DNA of 46,082 nt, from NCBI RefSeq assembly GCF_023006505.1, contig NZ_JALBGV010000047.1:1-46082 (forward strand), read 5' to 3'. Every line of letters starts with the position of its first letter. Position 1 is the first letter of the stretch. Below the pieces are notes generated by a model that was not told the origin of the DNA, ran no database searches, and was given only the letters and a program-made list of their open reading frames with translations. Source of the stretch: Neorhizobium sp. SHOUNA12A (GTDB lineage Bacteria; Pseudomonadota; Alphaproteobacteria; Rhizobiales; Rhizobiaceae). Positions 25,053-33,022 of the stretch are shown in pieces. The translations under genes and the position numbers were made by a program.

Positions 25053-25097
25053 GGGGCGAGGGCAGGGGAGGTGGGCCACCTCAAAGGAACAGTCCGG

Positions 25098-25406
25098 TCA
25101 ATGTGATGGGGCCGCCCTCCTCCCCGCGGGGGCCTGGGAAAATTCTATGTCATCTGTCCAGACAAAAGGCATGCCCGCCTCAAGGCAAGCGGATACGAAG
25201 GCTTCCTGGGCGATATCGGAGGGTGCGGAACTTTCCATCGCGGCACGGCATTTGCGAACTGCTCTGTGCCAAAGTTCCCCGCGACGCGATGGCCATTCGT
25301 TCTCAAGAAAATCCAAAGCGTCGTATGCATTCTGAAACGTGTGCTCAAGGCCTGATTGCAGACGCGTAGTCACAGGACACGAGAATGGGCTATCTGGAAT
25401 TTCCAT
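25098..25406 (-). CDS. DUF982-domain protein (copy 2)
   Basis: 102 residues, same family as the gene at 12510: HTFQNAYDALDFLENEWPSR, then KCRAAMESSAPSDIAQEAFV and ACLEAGMPFV. The N-terminal MEIPDSPFSCPV parallels MNIPEMPFRAPV of copy 1. AGGAAG precedes the ATG. The leader motif TTTTCATCCGG and GAAAGGA are shared with copy 1, which points to common regulation not involving the GGAAC-type promoter. Function unknown. Confidence 0.8.
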   Translation of the reverse strand: MEIPDSPFSCPVTTRLQSGLEHTFQNAYDALDFLENEWPSRRGELWHRAVRKCRAAMESSAPSDIAQEAFVSACLEAGMPFVWTDDIEFSQAPAGRRAAPSH

Positions 25407-25672
25407 GACGACTTCCTTTCATGTTCACCGGATGAAAAGACAGCCGCGATTGTTATTGGCAAATGTGGCGAGGGAATGCCCTCGGCGGCAGTTTATGGGG
25501 CGATCGGCGCATCAGGATGAAAGCCGCCGGCATTCTCATGGGTTCATCCGCCAGTGCCGGATCGATCGCCTGCGACGGCCTGCGCACGGATATAAAGGGC
25601 AACCGTCCTCGCGCTGACTGTTGCCCCGAAGTGGCAATAGCAGACGAGTTTATACAGCTGGCGGCGATGCGT

Positions 25673-26029
25673 TCAGGCTGCCGAGTGCGTCGGCGGGTTC
25701 TGATGCATCAACCAGAGTTCGATAGCCGCCAGAACGGCGACCAGAATGCCGATTATCACGTGCACCGTCATCGCCGTGGTCGCTTGAAACCCAAGCAGCC
25801 AAGGTGAGGCGAGGGCCCACAGTCCAACAATGAGATTGATCCACTCTTCCCAGACGGCATATGCAGCGAGCGCGGCAATCGAAAGCACGACAATGACGAT
25901 CCCGCTGGCAAAGGCGTTCTGCGACTGCGGGCCTGCCGCGAAAGCGAAAAGCCAGGGAGAGAAGAACGATATCGCTCCAAGGATCAGGTTGGCTACGTCG
26001 CAGAGCTTGGCGTTTGTCCACTGGTTCAT
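25673..26029 (-). CDS. SPW-repeat membrane protein
   Basis: 118 residues from the ATG at 26029, five bases after GGAGG; an ATG at 26041 lies upstream of that site and is rejected. Two SPW motifs occur, ISFFSPWLFAF and LWALASPWLLGF, each in a tandem unit of two hydrophobic helices, four helices in all. The SPW family is found in the inner membrane of many proteobacteria with unknown role, often with stress proteins. The C-terminal tail HQNPPTHSAA is cytoplasmic or periplasmic. Confidence 0.85.
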   Translation of the reverse strand: MNQWTNAKLCDVANLILGAISFFSPWLFAFAAGPQSQNAFASGIVIVVLSIAALAAYAVWEEWINLIVGLWALASPWLLGFQATTAMTVHVIIGILVAVLAAIELWLMHQNPPTHSAA

Positions 26030-26161
26030 TTCAGCCTCCATTTAGAGAGCGTTTGAACGACGTGCGGAGCGGCCGGTTAGGCGACTACCGCGTCCGGATT
26101 TATTTCGCGTTTGGCCATTTGGGTCAGCAGATCGTTTCGTTGCAAGGCGTAGTCTCGTCAG

Positions 26162-26186
26162 GGAACTTTTCCGGAGGGATCTGGTT
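26162..26186 (+). promoter_or_regulatory. EcfG/RpoE2-type promoter with no adjacent ORF
   Basis: GGAAC at 26162-26166, 17 bases, GTT at 26184-26186. The next plus-strand gene (Do protease) starts 285 bases further on. Either a long leader or a small RNA follows. Confidence 0.5.
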
Positions 26187-26470
26187 ACGGATACGACCGA
26201 AAGGGCGCTGCCTCGTCGCCCGTTAACCGATAATATTTGCCGGCAGACTCCGTGAAGTCGACGGCTCAAATCCGCGATCGGTTCCGAACACTCCGTGTCC
26301 GTACCGCCGGTTTGATAAGGCCTTTCGGATCAATACCGGACAGGTTTGAAGCATGGGCCAGCGTTTGGAGCGCGGCAGCCGCGAATTCGATGCTTGAATA
26401 ATAGCGGAAGCAGTCGGGGAAACTTTAACCGGTTGCGCCATCGAAATTATTGAAACGGGAGTGATAAACC
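26187..26470 (+). other. ORF-free region downstream of a stress-type promoter
   Basis: No frame longer than trivial follows on the plus strand. A GC hairpin (CGCGGC-A-GCCGCG, 26371-26383) is present without a T-run. It may be the 5' leader of the Do protease gene or encode a small RNA. The rest of the gap between the SPW gene and the protease (26030-26161) shows no gene. Confidence 0.35.
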
Positions 26471-27868
26471 ATGTTTCCAGGTTCGAAAAAGCGAATATAT
26501 GTCAGCATGATTGCTGGCATTCTGATGCTCTCGGCCGCCGGTATTGCTCCGGTCGCAGCGCAGGAAATCCCCAACGACTTCACCGCTATCGTACGCCAGA
26601 AGATACCGGCCGTAGTCGCAATCACGACCAGGCAGATTATCGAAGATCAGCCAACGAACGATTTCCTCAGTCCTCTCGATGGCCGCGGCTCCGCACCGAT
26701 CCAGCCACAGGTGCGAGAGGCCCTTGGCTCCGGTTTTGTGATCAGCAAGGATGGCTATATCGTCACGAACAACCATGTTGTTGCTGATGCCAATGAAATT
26801 CATGTCGTCTTCACCGATAAGCGCACTGCGCCCGCTCGGCTCGTCGGTCATGATTCGGCAACCGATATTGCGGTGCTGAAAATAGATCCGCGGCCCGATA
26901 TGGCGGCGACCGTCTGGGGTGACTCGGACGCCTTGCAGCCGGGTGCGTGGACCATCGCGATCGGCAGCCCCTTCGGGCTCGGGGGAACCGTCACTGTCGG
27001 AGTGCTTTCTGCTCGTTCGCGCGACATTCAAGCCGGCCCTTATGACGACTTTCTTCAGACTGACGCCTCAGTCAACCAGGGCAATTCCGGCGGCCCCCTG
27101 TTCAATGCGCGGGGCGAAGTGATCGGCGTCAATACCGCCATTGTCTCGCCATCGGGCGGCAGCATCGGCATTGGTTTCGCAGTACCATCCCGCACCGCCC
27201 GGCCCGTCGTCGAGCAGTTGATCCGGACGGGCCGGATCGAGCGCGGCTTTATCGGGGTGCATCTCCAGGAGGTCACCCCATCGATTGCCCGGGCGCTCGG
27301 AATACCGGACAGCAAGGGGGCGTTGGTCGCTTCCGTCGATCCGGGCAGCCCCGCTGGAAAGGCAGACGTACAGTCGGGTGATGTGATCACGCGTTTTAAC
27401 GACAGGGATATCCAGAGCCCCCGTGACCTGACGCTTGCAGTGACGAACCAAAAGCCGGGGACGACAGCAACGCTCGCCAGTAACCGTGGCGGTTCCGCGC
27501 AGGAGGTCACTGTAACCATTGGCGAGCGCACCGATAACGAGACACCGACGAGTGCCATTGCGCCAACGCCGGAAGCGGGCGGCCAGCTTGGACTATCGCT
27601 CGGCCCTATCCCGGAGGAAGCGCTTCAGCAGCTAGGTGTCCCGCCGGGCACCACCGGAGTGTTTGTGCAAGACGTGGCACCTGATAGTCTCGCCGCTGAC
27701 AACGGTCTTGAGGCCGGCGATGTGATCGTGTCGGCCAACAACCAGAGCGTAACCCAACCATCCGATATCGAAGAGCAGTGGGCGAAGTCCCGTCAGCAGA
27801 ACAAACCCATACTGTTTCGCATCAGCAGGCAAGGGCAATTCCTTTTTGTTGCCGTGGCCCGATCGTGA
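26471..27868 (+). CDS. Do-family (DegP/MucD-like) periplasmic serine protease
   Basis: 465 residues. Signal peptide 1-30 (helix SMIAGILMLSAAGIAPVAAQ). Trypsin-like domain with the full triad: His in YIVTNNHVVADAN, Asp in HDSATDIAVLKI, Ser in NQGNSGGPLFNARGEVIGVN. Two PDZ domains follow, at about 250-355 (GFIGVHLQEVTPSIARALGI) and about 375-465 (GQLGLSLGPIPEEALQQLGV). Degrades or holds misfolded envelope proteins. Standard length for the family. A possible stress-type promoter lies 285 bases upstream; GGGAG lies nine bases before the ATG. Confidence 0.93.
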   Translation: MFPGSKKRIYVSMIAGILMLSAAGIAPVAAQEIPNDFTAIVRQKIPAVVAITTRQIIEDQPTNDFLSPLDGRGSAPIQPQVREALGSGFVISKDGYIVTNNHVVADANEIHVVFTDKRTAPARLVGHDSATDIAVLKIDPRPDMAATVWGDSDALQPGAWTIAIGSPFGLGGTVTVGVLSARSRDIQAGPYDDFLQTDASVNQGNSGGPLFNARGEVIGVNTAIVSPSGGSIGIGFAVPSRTARPVVEQLIRTGRIERGFIGVHLQEVTPSIARALGIPDSKGALVASVDPGSPAGKADVQSGDVITRFNDRDIQSPRDLTLAVTNQKPGTTATLASNRGGSAQEVTVTIGERTDNETPTSAIAPTPEAGGQLGLSLGPIPEEALQQLGVPPGTTGVFVQDVAPDSLAADNGLEAGDVIVSANNQSVTQPSDIEEQWAKSRQQNKPILFRISRQGQFLFVAVARS

Positions 27869-27914
27869 TCTTAAAGGCAAGCCATTTGTCCCCTATCGGC
27901 AAAGCTGTGATAGG

Positions 27915-27992
27915 CCGGCGCCCTCGTTCTGCCAACGTCTTGACGATGCCAGCGCCAATCCCGCAGCTTCCTCTCGTTACCAGTGTCTGCAT
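27915..27992 (-). pseudogene. Short-chain dehydrogenase N-terminal scrap
   Basis: About 25 codons read TLVTRGSCGIGAGIVKTLAE, close to the cofactor loop TGGSRGIG of short-chain dehydrogenases, then diverge. Far too short for a gene; probably a remnant. Low certainty because the match is brief. Confidence 0.4.
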
Positions 27993-28056
27993 TTGTGTGA
28001 GAGCCGGCATGACAGATCTCCTGGACGATCAGCCAAAATCGACGGGCGTCTGACGA

Positions 28057-28275
28057 TCAAGGCTCTTCATCATCGATCTCCAGCAGATCGACCAGCTCCG
28101 CTACCTTTCCCGTTGGCAGTTTTCGTCCTTCGTTCATCAGCGCTTCGTCAGCATTCACCCAAGCCCAAGCTTCGGCCAGATCGCGAACAGAAGCCCCTGT
28201 CGCCAGGATATCGGCAACCAAGGTTTCGTCGACGGGTCCGAGAACGGCGATTACGTTTTCAGAAGATAGATCCAT
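28057..28275 (-). CDS. Small acidic hypothetical protein
   Basis: 72 residues: MDLSSENVIAVLGPVDETLV, then ASVRDLAEAWAWVNADEALM and an acidic end VDLLEIDDEEP. No known domain that I can name; helical, cytoplasmic. AGGAGG nine bases before the ATG gives confidence in the gene. No GGAAC-type promoter is seen upstream. Function unknown. Confidence 0.65.
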   Translation of the reverse strand: MDLSSENVIAVLGPVDETLVADILATGASVRDLAEAWAWVNADEALMNEGRKLPTGKVAELVDLLEIDDEEP

Positions 28276-28424
28276 GGAACTGCCTCCTTTCGGCTTCCTC
28301 CGGGAAAATAGCGGCCAAAACTGCAGATCAACCGGCTTCCTACGGAATTGTGATCTCCAACGTGAACGGCATCAGGATCAGCGTTCGATAGCGACGTGAA
28401 GAATGATGCCCGAACGCTTAGTCT

Positions 28425-28449
28425 GGAACATCCCCGACTCCGATATGTT
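28425..28449 (+). promoter_or_regulatory. EcfG/RpoE2-type promoter of the secreted-protein gene
   Basis: GGAAC at 28425-28429, 17 bases, GTT at 28447-28449; 29 bases before the ATG at 28479. Confidence 0.65.
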
Positions 28450-28478
28450 TTATCGGAAGTGACACAAAGGAGGGACAG

Positions 28479-28808
28479 ATGCTCTCCGTTGAGACAACGG
28501 TTTTCGATCGGGCCAAGCGGATATGCGTAATGTGTGCCATCGGGCTTCTGCCGGCATCGGCTTTTGCCCAGGCACCCGCCAAACACCCGGATCGCTGCCA
28601 GGCGCCGGATCGGCAGCAGAACCAGAATATGACGACGACAGAAGACAATTCACGACCGGCAAACAAATCCGGCACAGAAAAATTGTCGGACTGCAATGGC
28701 GTTTTAAAGCCACCTTCGACGGGCGATAGCGATTTCGTCGAGCCGGCCCCGCCGGTCGGCAATACACCTGTAATCCGGCCGGATGAGGTCCCGCAAAGGC
28801 AGCGGTAA
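28479..28808 (+). CDS. Secreted hypothetical protein
   Basis: 109 residues with a signal peptide (basic start MLSVETTVFDRAKR, hydrophobic ICVMCAIGLLPASAFAQA, likely cleavage after AFA). The mature part is hydrophilic, proline- and asparagine-rich and probably disordered, with two cysteines (PDRCQAPD and LSDCNGVL) that could form a disulfide. AAGGAGGG precedes the ATG. A stress-type promoter lies directly upstream. Function unknown; periplasmic. Confidence 0.75.
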   Translation: MLSVETTVFDRAKRICVMCAIGLLPASAFAQAPAKHPDRCQAPDRQQNQNMTTTEDNSRPANKSGTEKLSDCNGVLKPPSTGDSDFVEPAPPVGNTPVIRPDEVPQRQR

Positions 28809-28904
28809 GCATGGCTGACTGGAGTTGGCGATGAGTTCCGGCGATAAGAAAGCCGCGTCGGACGTTCCTCCAGCAAGCCGAAGTGATCCCGAGCAGCCAT
28901 GCGA

Positions 28905-29396
28905 TCATTGCCCGCTCAGCGAACGGGCAAGTTGTAGGTGCTGTTGCAACGTCGGCAACATTTTCTTTGCAAGTTCCGGCACCGGCCTGCCACCCTCACC
29001 GGCCTTTTCCTTGAATTCGGAAATATCTTTCTCGTGGGTCGAGACGATATAGTTCACGAACTCCTTATCGAATTCGGGGCCACTTAGGCTTTGAAGCTTT
29101 TCGATCTCGTTTTGCGCCTCGGTCGTTACAATGCCGGTTATCTTTACATCAAGATCCGTGGCGAGAGCCGTAGCATCGTCCTTGGCTCTGCGATGGTCGT
29201 CGATCAATGTCTGGGCGAATGAGCGTACACCGTCGCTGCCGCCCTTTTTCGTAGCAAGGTCACCGAGTCTGATTTCAGAATTGTCGGTTTTGATCGCGTC
29301 GCTCAGAAATTCCTTATCGCTCTTGGCCATGGCGGCGACCGCCGTCGTACAGCCGATCGCTAATATCAGGCCGGCAAACATGAATTTATATGGCAT
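28905..29396 (-). CDS. DUF4142-domain secreted protein
   Basis: 163 residues: signal peptide MPYKFMFAGLILAIGCTTAV (about 1-22), then the ferritin-like helical DUF4142 domain: DKEFLSDAIKTDNSEIRLGD, VRSFAQTLIDDHRRAKDDAT, and FDKEFVNYIVSTHEKDISEF. This periplasmic family is common in rhizobia and often under general stress control. The GGAAC-N18-GTT promoter upstream supports this. Biochemical role unknown. Confidence 0.88.
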   Translation of the reverse strand: MPYKFMFAGLILAIGCTTAVAAMAKSDKEFLSDAIKTDNSEIRLGDLATKKGGSDGVRSFAQTLIDDHRRAKDDATALATDLDVKITGIVTTEAQNEIEKLQSLSGPEFDKEFVNYIVSTHEKDISEFKEKAGEGGRPVPELAKKMLPTLQQHLQLARSLSGQ

Positions 29397-29436
29397 CGCT
29401 GCACCTCATGTTTCTTGACAAGGCACCACGCCCCTT

Positions 29437-29462
29437 AACTCAATTGAGAGAAGAGTTGTTCC
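29437..29462 (-). promoter_or_regulatory. EcfG/RpoE2-type promoter of the DUF4142 gene
   Basis: Minus strand GGAAC (29462-29458), 18 bases, GTT (29439-29437); 41 bases before the ATG at 29396. Confidence 0.6.
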
Positions 29463-29661
29463 GATCCGATTACATCATTGTGGAGGCCTGGCAGCCGAGG
29501 CGCTCATCTGGAGGCGACCGGAAAAACGATCGCGTTCCGATTTGAGTGCCCTGAAGACTATGCAAAGCGACATCGAGGTCACAGTCGCCCGATCCGGCAA
29601 GTGGTGAGCACGGTCTTGGAAACAGCGCTAGACGGATTTTAGGATGAGCGCGCGAGCTTGA

Positions 29662-29865
29662 TCAAAGCGCGCTAACGTTTTCGGCTTTTGATTTTCCGGT
29701 CTTGCGGTCCTGGCCTATCTCGTAGCTTACCTTTTGTCCCTCTTTCAGAGAACCGCCCCGTTCCAGAGCAGAAACGTGCACAAATACATCCGCCCCTCCG
29801 TTCTCCGGAGTGATGAAGCCAAACCCCTTGTCGTCGTTGAAAAATTTGACAGTGCCAGTCGGCAT
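29662..29865 (-). CDS. Cold-shock (CspA-like) protein
   Basis: 67 residues from the ATG at 29865, six bases after AGGAG; an in-frame extension to 29907 is not supported. Classic [23 protein letters not shown] with RNP-1 (KGFGFI) and RNP-2 (VFVHVSAL). Binds single-stranded RNA/DNA as a chaperone. The sequence [20 protein letters not shown] ends the domain. Monocistronic, no stress-type promoter seen. Confidence 0.93.
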   Translation of the reverse strand: MPTGTVKFFNDDKGFGFITPENGGADVFVHVSALERGGSLKEGQKVSYEIGQDRKTGKSKAENVSAL

Positions 29866-29981
29866 GAGAACTCCTGATCGCTTGCGCGGCCGCTTGCCGC
29901 GGCGCAAATCTATAGCGCAATCGCCGAGCGATCAATGGGCGCAGGAGCTCTAAGCCGCAGAACCTGCCAACGCCCGGGAGG

Positions 29982-31046
29982 TCAGCAGGCGGAGGCGAGA
30001 AGCGCCTGGCGCCTAAGCAGCATCCCGAACAGATCGCGCGGCTCGTCCGGATCGGCGAGCAGATCGAGCTGGTTTATGGAAGTCGAGCCGCTCACCCGGT
30101 CGCGGACATAGCGGAGCGCGGAAAAATCCTCGATCGCGAAACCGACGCTATCGAACAGCGTGATCTGCTTTTCCGATGAGCGCCCCGGCTTTTCGCCGGT
30201 GATGACCTGCCAGAGTTCCGTCACCGGATGGTCGAATGAAAGCTGCTGGATTTCGCCCTCAACCCGTGTCTGTGGCGGAAACTCCACAAATATGTCCGCG
30301 CGAAGCAGGACGTCGCGGTGCATCTCCGTTTTCCCGGGGCAGTCGCCGCCGACACCGTTGATATGCACGCCGGGGCCGATCATGTTGTCGGTCAGGATCG
30401 TGGCATTGTGCTTGTCGGCGGTCGCGGTGGTGATGATGTCGGCTGTCTCGACGGCCTGCTCGGCGGAGGTACAGGCTTCGATGTCGAAGCCAAATCTCTC
30501 GAGATTGCGGCGGCATCGGGCGGTCGCACCGGGATCGATGTCGTAAAGCCGCAGCCTGTCGATACCGAGCAAGGATTTGAAGGCGAGCGCCTGGAACTCG
30601 CTCTGGGCGCCGTTGCCGATCAAGGCCATGGTGCGCGCCTCCTTGCGCGCCAGGTACTTTGCCGCGGTCGCCGAGGTGGCGGCGGTGCGCAGCGCCGTCA
30701 GGATAGTCATTTCCGATAAAAGCAGGGGATAACCGCTGTCGACATCGGAAAGAACCCCGAAGGCCGTGACCGTCTGGCGGCCGGAGCTCGTGTTCTTCGG
30801 GTGGCCGTTGACATATTTGAAGCCGTAGAGCGTTCCGTCGCTGGTCGGCATTAGCTCGATCACGCCGTCCCTCGAATGGGAGGCGACGCGCGGGATCTTG
30901 TCAAAACTTTCCCAGCGGCGAAAATCGTCTTCGATGTAACCCGCCAACTCGACCAGAAACCTTTCGACGCCGGTTGCGACGACGAGATCCATCATGTTCT
31001 CGACGCTGATGAACGGCACGATGTTCAAGTGGGCGGTTACGGGCAT
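29982..31046 (-). CDS. ocd: Ornithine cyclodeaminase
   Basis: 354 residues from the ATG at 31046, with AAGGAG seven bases upstream; it shares one base with the arginase stop (TGATG). Ornithine cyclodeaminase/mu-crystallin family: substrate residues around GTLYGFKYVNGHPKNT, Rossmann loop ALIGNGAQSEFQALAF, then INGVGGDCPGKTEMHRDVLL with the catalytic Asp region. Converts L-ornithine to L-proline plus ammonia using bound NAD. With arginase it completes arginine-to-proline catabolism, as in rhizobial and agrobacterial arginine or opine use. Confidence 0.92.
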   Translation of the reverse strand: MPVTAHLNIVPFISVENMMDLVVATGVERFLVELAGYIEDDFRRWESFDKIPRVASHSRDGVIELMPTSDGTLYGFKYVNGHPKNTSSGRQTVTAFGVLSDVDSGYPLLLSEMTILTALRTAATSATAAKYLARKEARTMALIGNGAQSEFQALAFKSLLGIDRLRLYDIDPGATARCRRNLERFGFDIEACTSAEQAVETADIITTATADKHNATILTDNMIGPGVHINGVGGDCPGKTEMHRDVLLRADIFVEFPPQTRVEGEIQQLSFDHPVTELWQVITGEKPGRSSEKQITLFDSVGFAIEDFSALRYVRDRVSGSTSINQLDLLADPDEPRDLFGMLLRRQALLASAC

Positions 31047-31966
31047 CAAAAACTCCTTGTCGGGCGGTCCATGACCTTGCGGCCCATCAGGCTGGCAGTG
31101 AGATCGACCAGCAGCGTTGCGGTGCGACCGCGCTCGTCGAGGAATGGGTTGAGTTCGACCAGGTCCAGGCTGGTGACCAGGCCGCTGTCGTGCAGCATCT
31201 CCATAACCAGATGCGCCTCGCGGAAGGTTGCGCCGCCTGGAACCGTCGTGCCGACCGCCGGAGCAAACGTGGGTTCAAGAAAGTCCACATCGAGGCTGAC
31301 ATGCAGCAAGCCGTTCGCCGCCGCGACCTTTTCAAGGAAAGCACGCAGCAGCGCCGCGACCCCATGTTCGTCGATCACGCGCATGTCGTGAACCGTCACC
31401 GCGCTCTGGCGCAGCGCCGCGCGCTCGGCCGGATCGACGCTGCGGATGCCGATCATGCAGACGCGGGCCAGATCGACGGGATGCGAGAGTTTCGGCAGAT
31501 AACCTTCGAAACCCGGCTGACCAGTGAAGTAAGCGACGGGCACGCCATGCAGGTTGCCGCTTGTCGTGGTGTCGAGCGTGTGGAAATCAGTGTGCGCATC
31601 GAGCCACAGAACGAAGAGCGGCCGATCGGCTTCGGCGGCCCGGCGGGCAAGGCCCGCCACTGTCCCGGCGGAGATGGCGTGATCGCCGCCCAGGAAAATT
31701 GGCATGCCTTCGCCGCTTTCGCGATAGGCGAGTTCCGTCAGCAGTTCGATCCAGGCGACAATCTGTGGCAGGCGTCGGATCGCGGCGTTCGGATGCGTGA
31801 CATCGGACAGTTTCGAAATGCCGACATTGCCGAGGTCGGTCACCTCATGGCCAAGTTCCCTCAGCGCCGTTTCGAGACCGGCGGTCCTGAGCGCGCTTGG
31901 GCCCATTTCGCAGCCGAGTTGCACCGCGCCGTCCTGCAGGGGGATGCCAATGAGTTTGCAATGCAT
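31046..31966 (-). CDS. arcA: Arginase
   Basis: 306 residues, arginase/ureohydrolase fold. Manganese ligands appear in GGDHAIS, WLDAHTDFHT and SLDVDFLEPTFAPAVGT; the late LDLVELNPFLDE is also typical. The N-terminus IGIPLQDGAVQLGCEMGPSA is arginase-like rather than agmatinase-like. Hydrolyses arginine to ornithine and urea. First gene of a two-gene operon with ocd and divergent from an Lrp-type regulator, probably its activator. The symbol could equally be rocF. Confidence 0.92.
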   Translation of the reverse strand: MHCKLIGIPLQDGAVQLGCEMGPSALRTAGLETALRELGHEVTDLGNVGISKLSDVTHPNAAIRRLPQIVAWIELLTELAYRESGEGMPIFLGGDHAISAGTVAGLARRAAEADRPLFVLWLDAHTDFHTLDTTTSGNLHGVPVAYFTGQPGFEGYLPKLSHPVDLARVCMIGIRSVDPAERAALRQSAVTVHDMRVIDEHGVAALLRAFLEKVAAANGLLHVSLDVDFLEPTFAPAVGTTVPGGATFREAHLVMEMLHDSGLVTSLDLVELNPFLDERGRTATLLVDLTASLMGRKVMDRPTRSF

Positions 31967-32027
31967 GTCTTGATCTCCGTTATGATGATTGGACCACGAA
32001 GGCGCGGCAGATTGAACAACTCAATTT

Positions 32028-32047
32028 GCCAAATTATTCGAATTGGC
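32028..32047. promoter_or_regulatory. Candidate Lrp/AsnC operator
   Basis: GCCAA...TTGGC arms around an AT-rich centre (ATTATTCGAA) in the 116 bases between arginase and the Lrp-type gene. Imperfect dyad of the type bound by Lrp proteins. Inferred. Confidence 0.4.
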
Positions 32048-32082
32048 TTATCAAAATGGTATCTTCGATAGGCGCTTTGAGC

Positions 32083-32520
32083 ATGGACGATTTTGACAGC
32101 AAACTTGTGACGCTATTGCGTCACAACGCAAGGCGGAGCATTTCCGACCTTGCGACGGATCTCGGGGCCTCGCGCGCCACCGTTCGTTCGCGCATGGAGA
32201 AGCTCGAAAAGGCCGGCAGCATTCTCGGCTACACTGTCATTTTGCGGGCGGACGCTGTCGAACTGCCGGTGCGCGGGATCATGATGGTGGAGATCGAGGG
32301 TAGGGCGGCGGACCAGGTCATCAAGGCGCTTGGAGGATTTCCGGAGATTTCGGAAATCCACACGACCAACGGTCGCTGGGATCTGATCGTTGAACTCGGT
32401 ACCACGACATTGGCCGAATTCGACACCGTGCTGCGGCGGGTCCGTTTGGTGCCGGGGATTACGGCGACGGAAACCAGCCTCGTGCTCGCGACCCCCCGTA
32501 GCACCAAGGCCCGGTTATAG
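32083..32520 (+). CDS. Lrp/AsnC-family transcriptional regulator
   Basis: 145 residues from the ATG at 32083 (MDDFDSKLVTLLRHNARRSI); an ATG at 32056 is possible but adds residues atypical for the family. The helix-turn-helix lies at about 20-45 (DLATDLGASRATVRSRMEKL), and a RAM/AsnC ligand domain follows (RGIMMVEIEGRAADQVIKAL, TTNGRWDLIVELGTTTLAEF). Divergent from arginase-ocd, so it probably activates them in response to arginine or ornithine, as Lrp-type regulators of arginase do in agrobacteria. Confidence 0.9.
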   Translation: MDDFDSKLVTLLRHNARRSISDLATDLGASRATVRSRMEKLEKAGSILGYTVILRADAVELPVRGIMMVEIEGRAADQVIKALGGFPEISEIHTTNGRWDLIVELGTTTLAEFDTVLRRVRLVPGITATETSLVLATPRSTKARL

Positions 32521-32522
32521 AA

Positions 32523-32551
32523 AAGGCCGCAGCACCGGACGCCGCGGCCTT
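32523..32551. terminator. Stem-loop after the Lrp gene
   Basis: AAGGCCGC (32523-32530) and GCGGCCTT (32544-32551) form a perfect 8-base stem with a 13-base loop. T-run present only for minus-strand reading (TTTTC), so it may have belonged to the permease remnant; could act both ways. Confidence 0.45.
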
Positions 32552-32553
32552 CG

Positions 32554-32769
32554 GCCGACGCCGGTCACCTCCATGATGGTGATGATCGAGGCAAGCGACG
32601 TCGCCTTCACCATCGAGATCATCTCGTTGGAAGAACCGGGCAGGGCCTGGCGGATCGCGAGCGGCAGGGCAATGCGCCGGAAGGCGATGAAACGGGACAT
32701 GCCGCAGGCGCGTGCCGGGTCGATCTGGCCGAACGGGACCGAGAGTTGCCCGCCGCGGATGATCTCGGG
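32554..32769 (-). pseudogene. Amino-acid ABC transporter permease fragment
   Basis: The minus frame reads PEIIRGGQLSVPFGQIDPAR, ACGMSRFIAFRRIALPLAIR, QALPGSSNEMISMVKATSLA, SIITIMEVTGVG: the EAA-loop and last helices of a HisM/OccM-type permease for basic amino acids. Both ends are missing. It lies beside arginase-ocd, which suggests that an arginine/ornithine uptake system once adjoined and was lost. About 250 bases beyond it (32770-33022) show no recognisable gene. Confidence 0.75.
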
Positions 32770-33022
32770 GGCATCACGAGATGGTCGATCCTACACTGCG
32801 CCGGCGTCGGGTGACCTTCATCCGCGTTGAAAGGATGCGGCGCAACTTCTCAGCAAGCGGATGCGATCCGGCCTCAAACCGCGCGACATCAGAGAGCGCG
32901 GCCCTCAGCGAAGCATCTTGTCCGCCGGCAATGATCAAGGCCACAATCTGGATGACGGTGGCAAACCTGATTGGGCAGGCGCCGTGCGTGCAACGTGAAG
33001 CTCGACGCGCCGTTGATGAGCG

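Noticed and set aside
25086..25110. GGAAC near the DUF982 gene
   Set aside because: No TT at the required spacing; the neighbouring bases are GGG.
25463..25807. 114-codon plus-strand frame
   Set aside because: Runs into the SPW gene on the other strand, no ribosome-binding site, no recognisable domain.
26055..26079. Possible stress-type promoter for the SPW gene
   Set aside because: The -35 would be CTAAC, two mismatches from GGAAC; not counted.
26230..26300. tRNA-like T-arm (minus frame reads GFEPSTS)
   Set aside because: No acceptor stem, D-arm or anticodon stem can be built around it.
28908..28930. TTGCCCG...CGGGCAA stem at the end of the DUF4142 gene
   Set aside because: Lies within the last codons (minus strand) and lacks a T-run; more likely coding coincidence than terminator.
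28831..29052. Short cysteine-rich plus-strand frame (SSGDKKAASDVPPASRSDPE start)
   Set aside because: Most of it is antisense to the DUF4142 gene; only a weak GGAG upstream and no known family.
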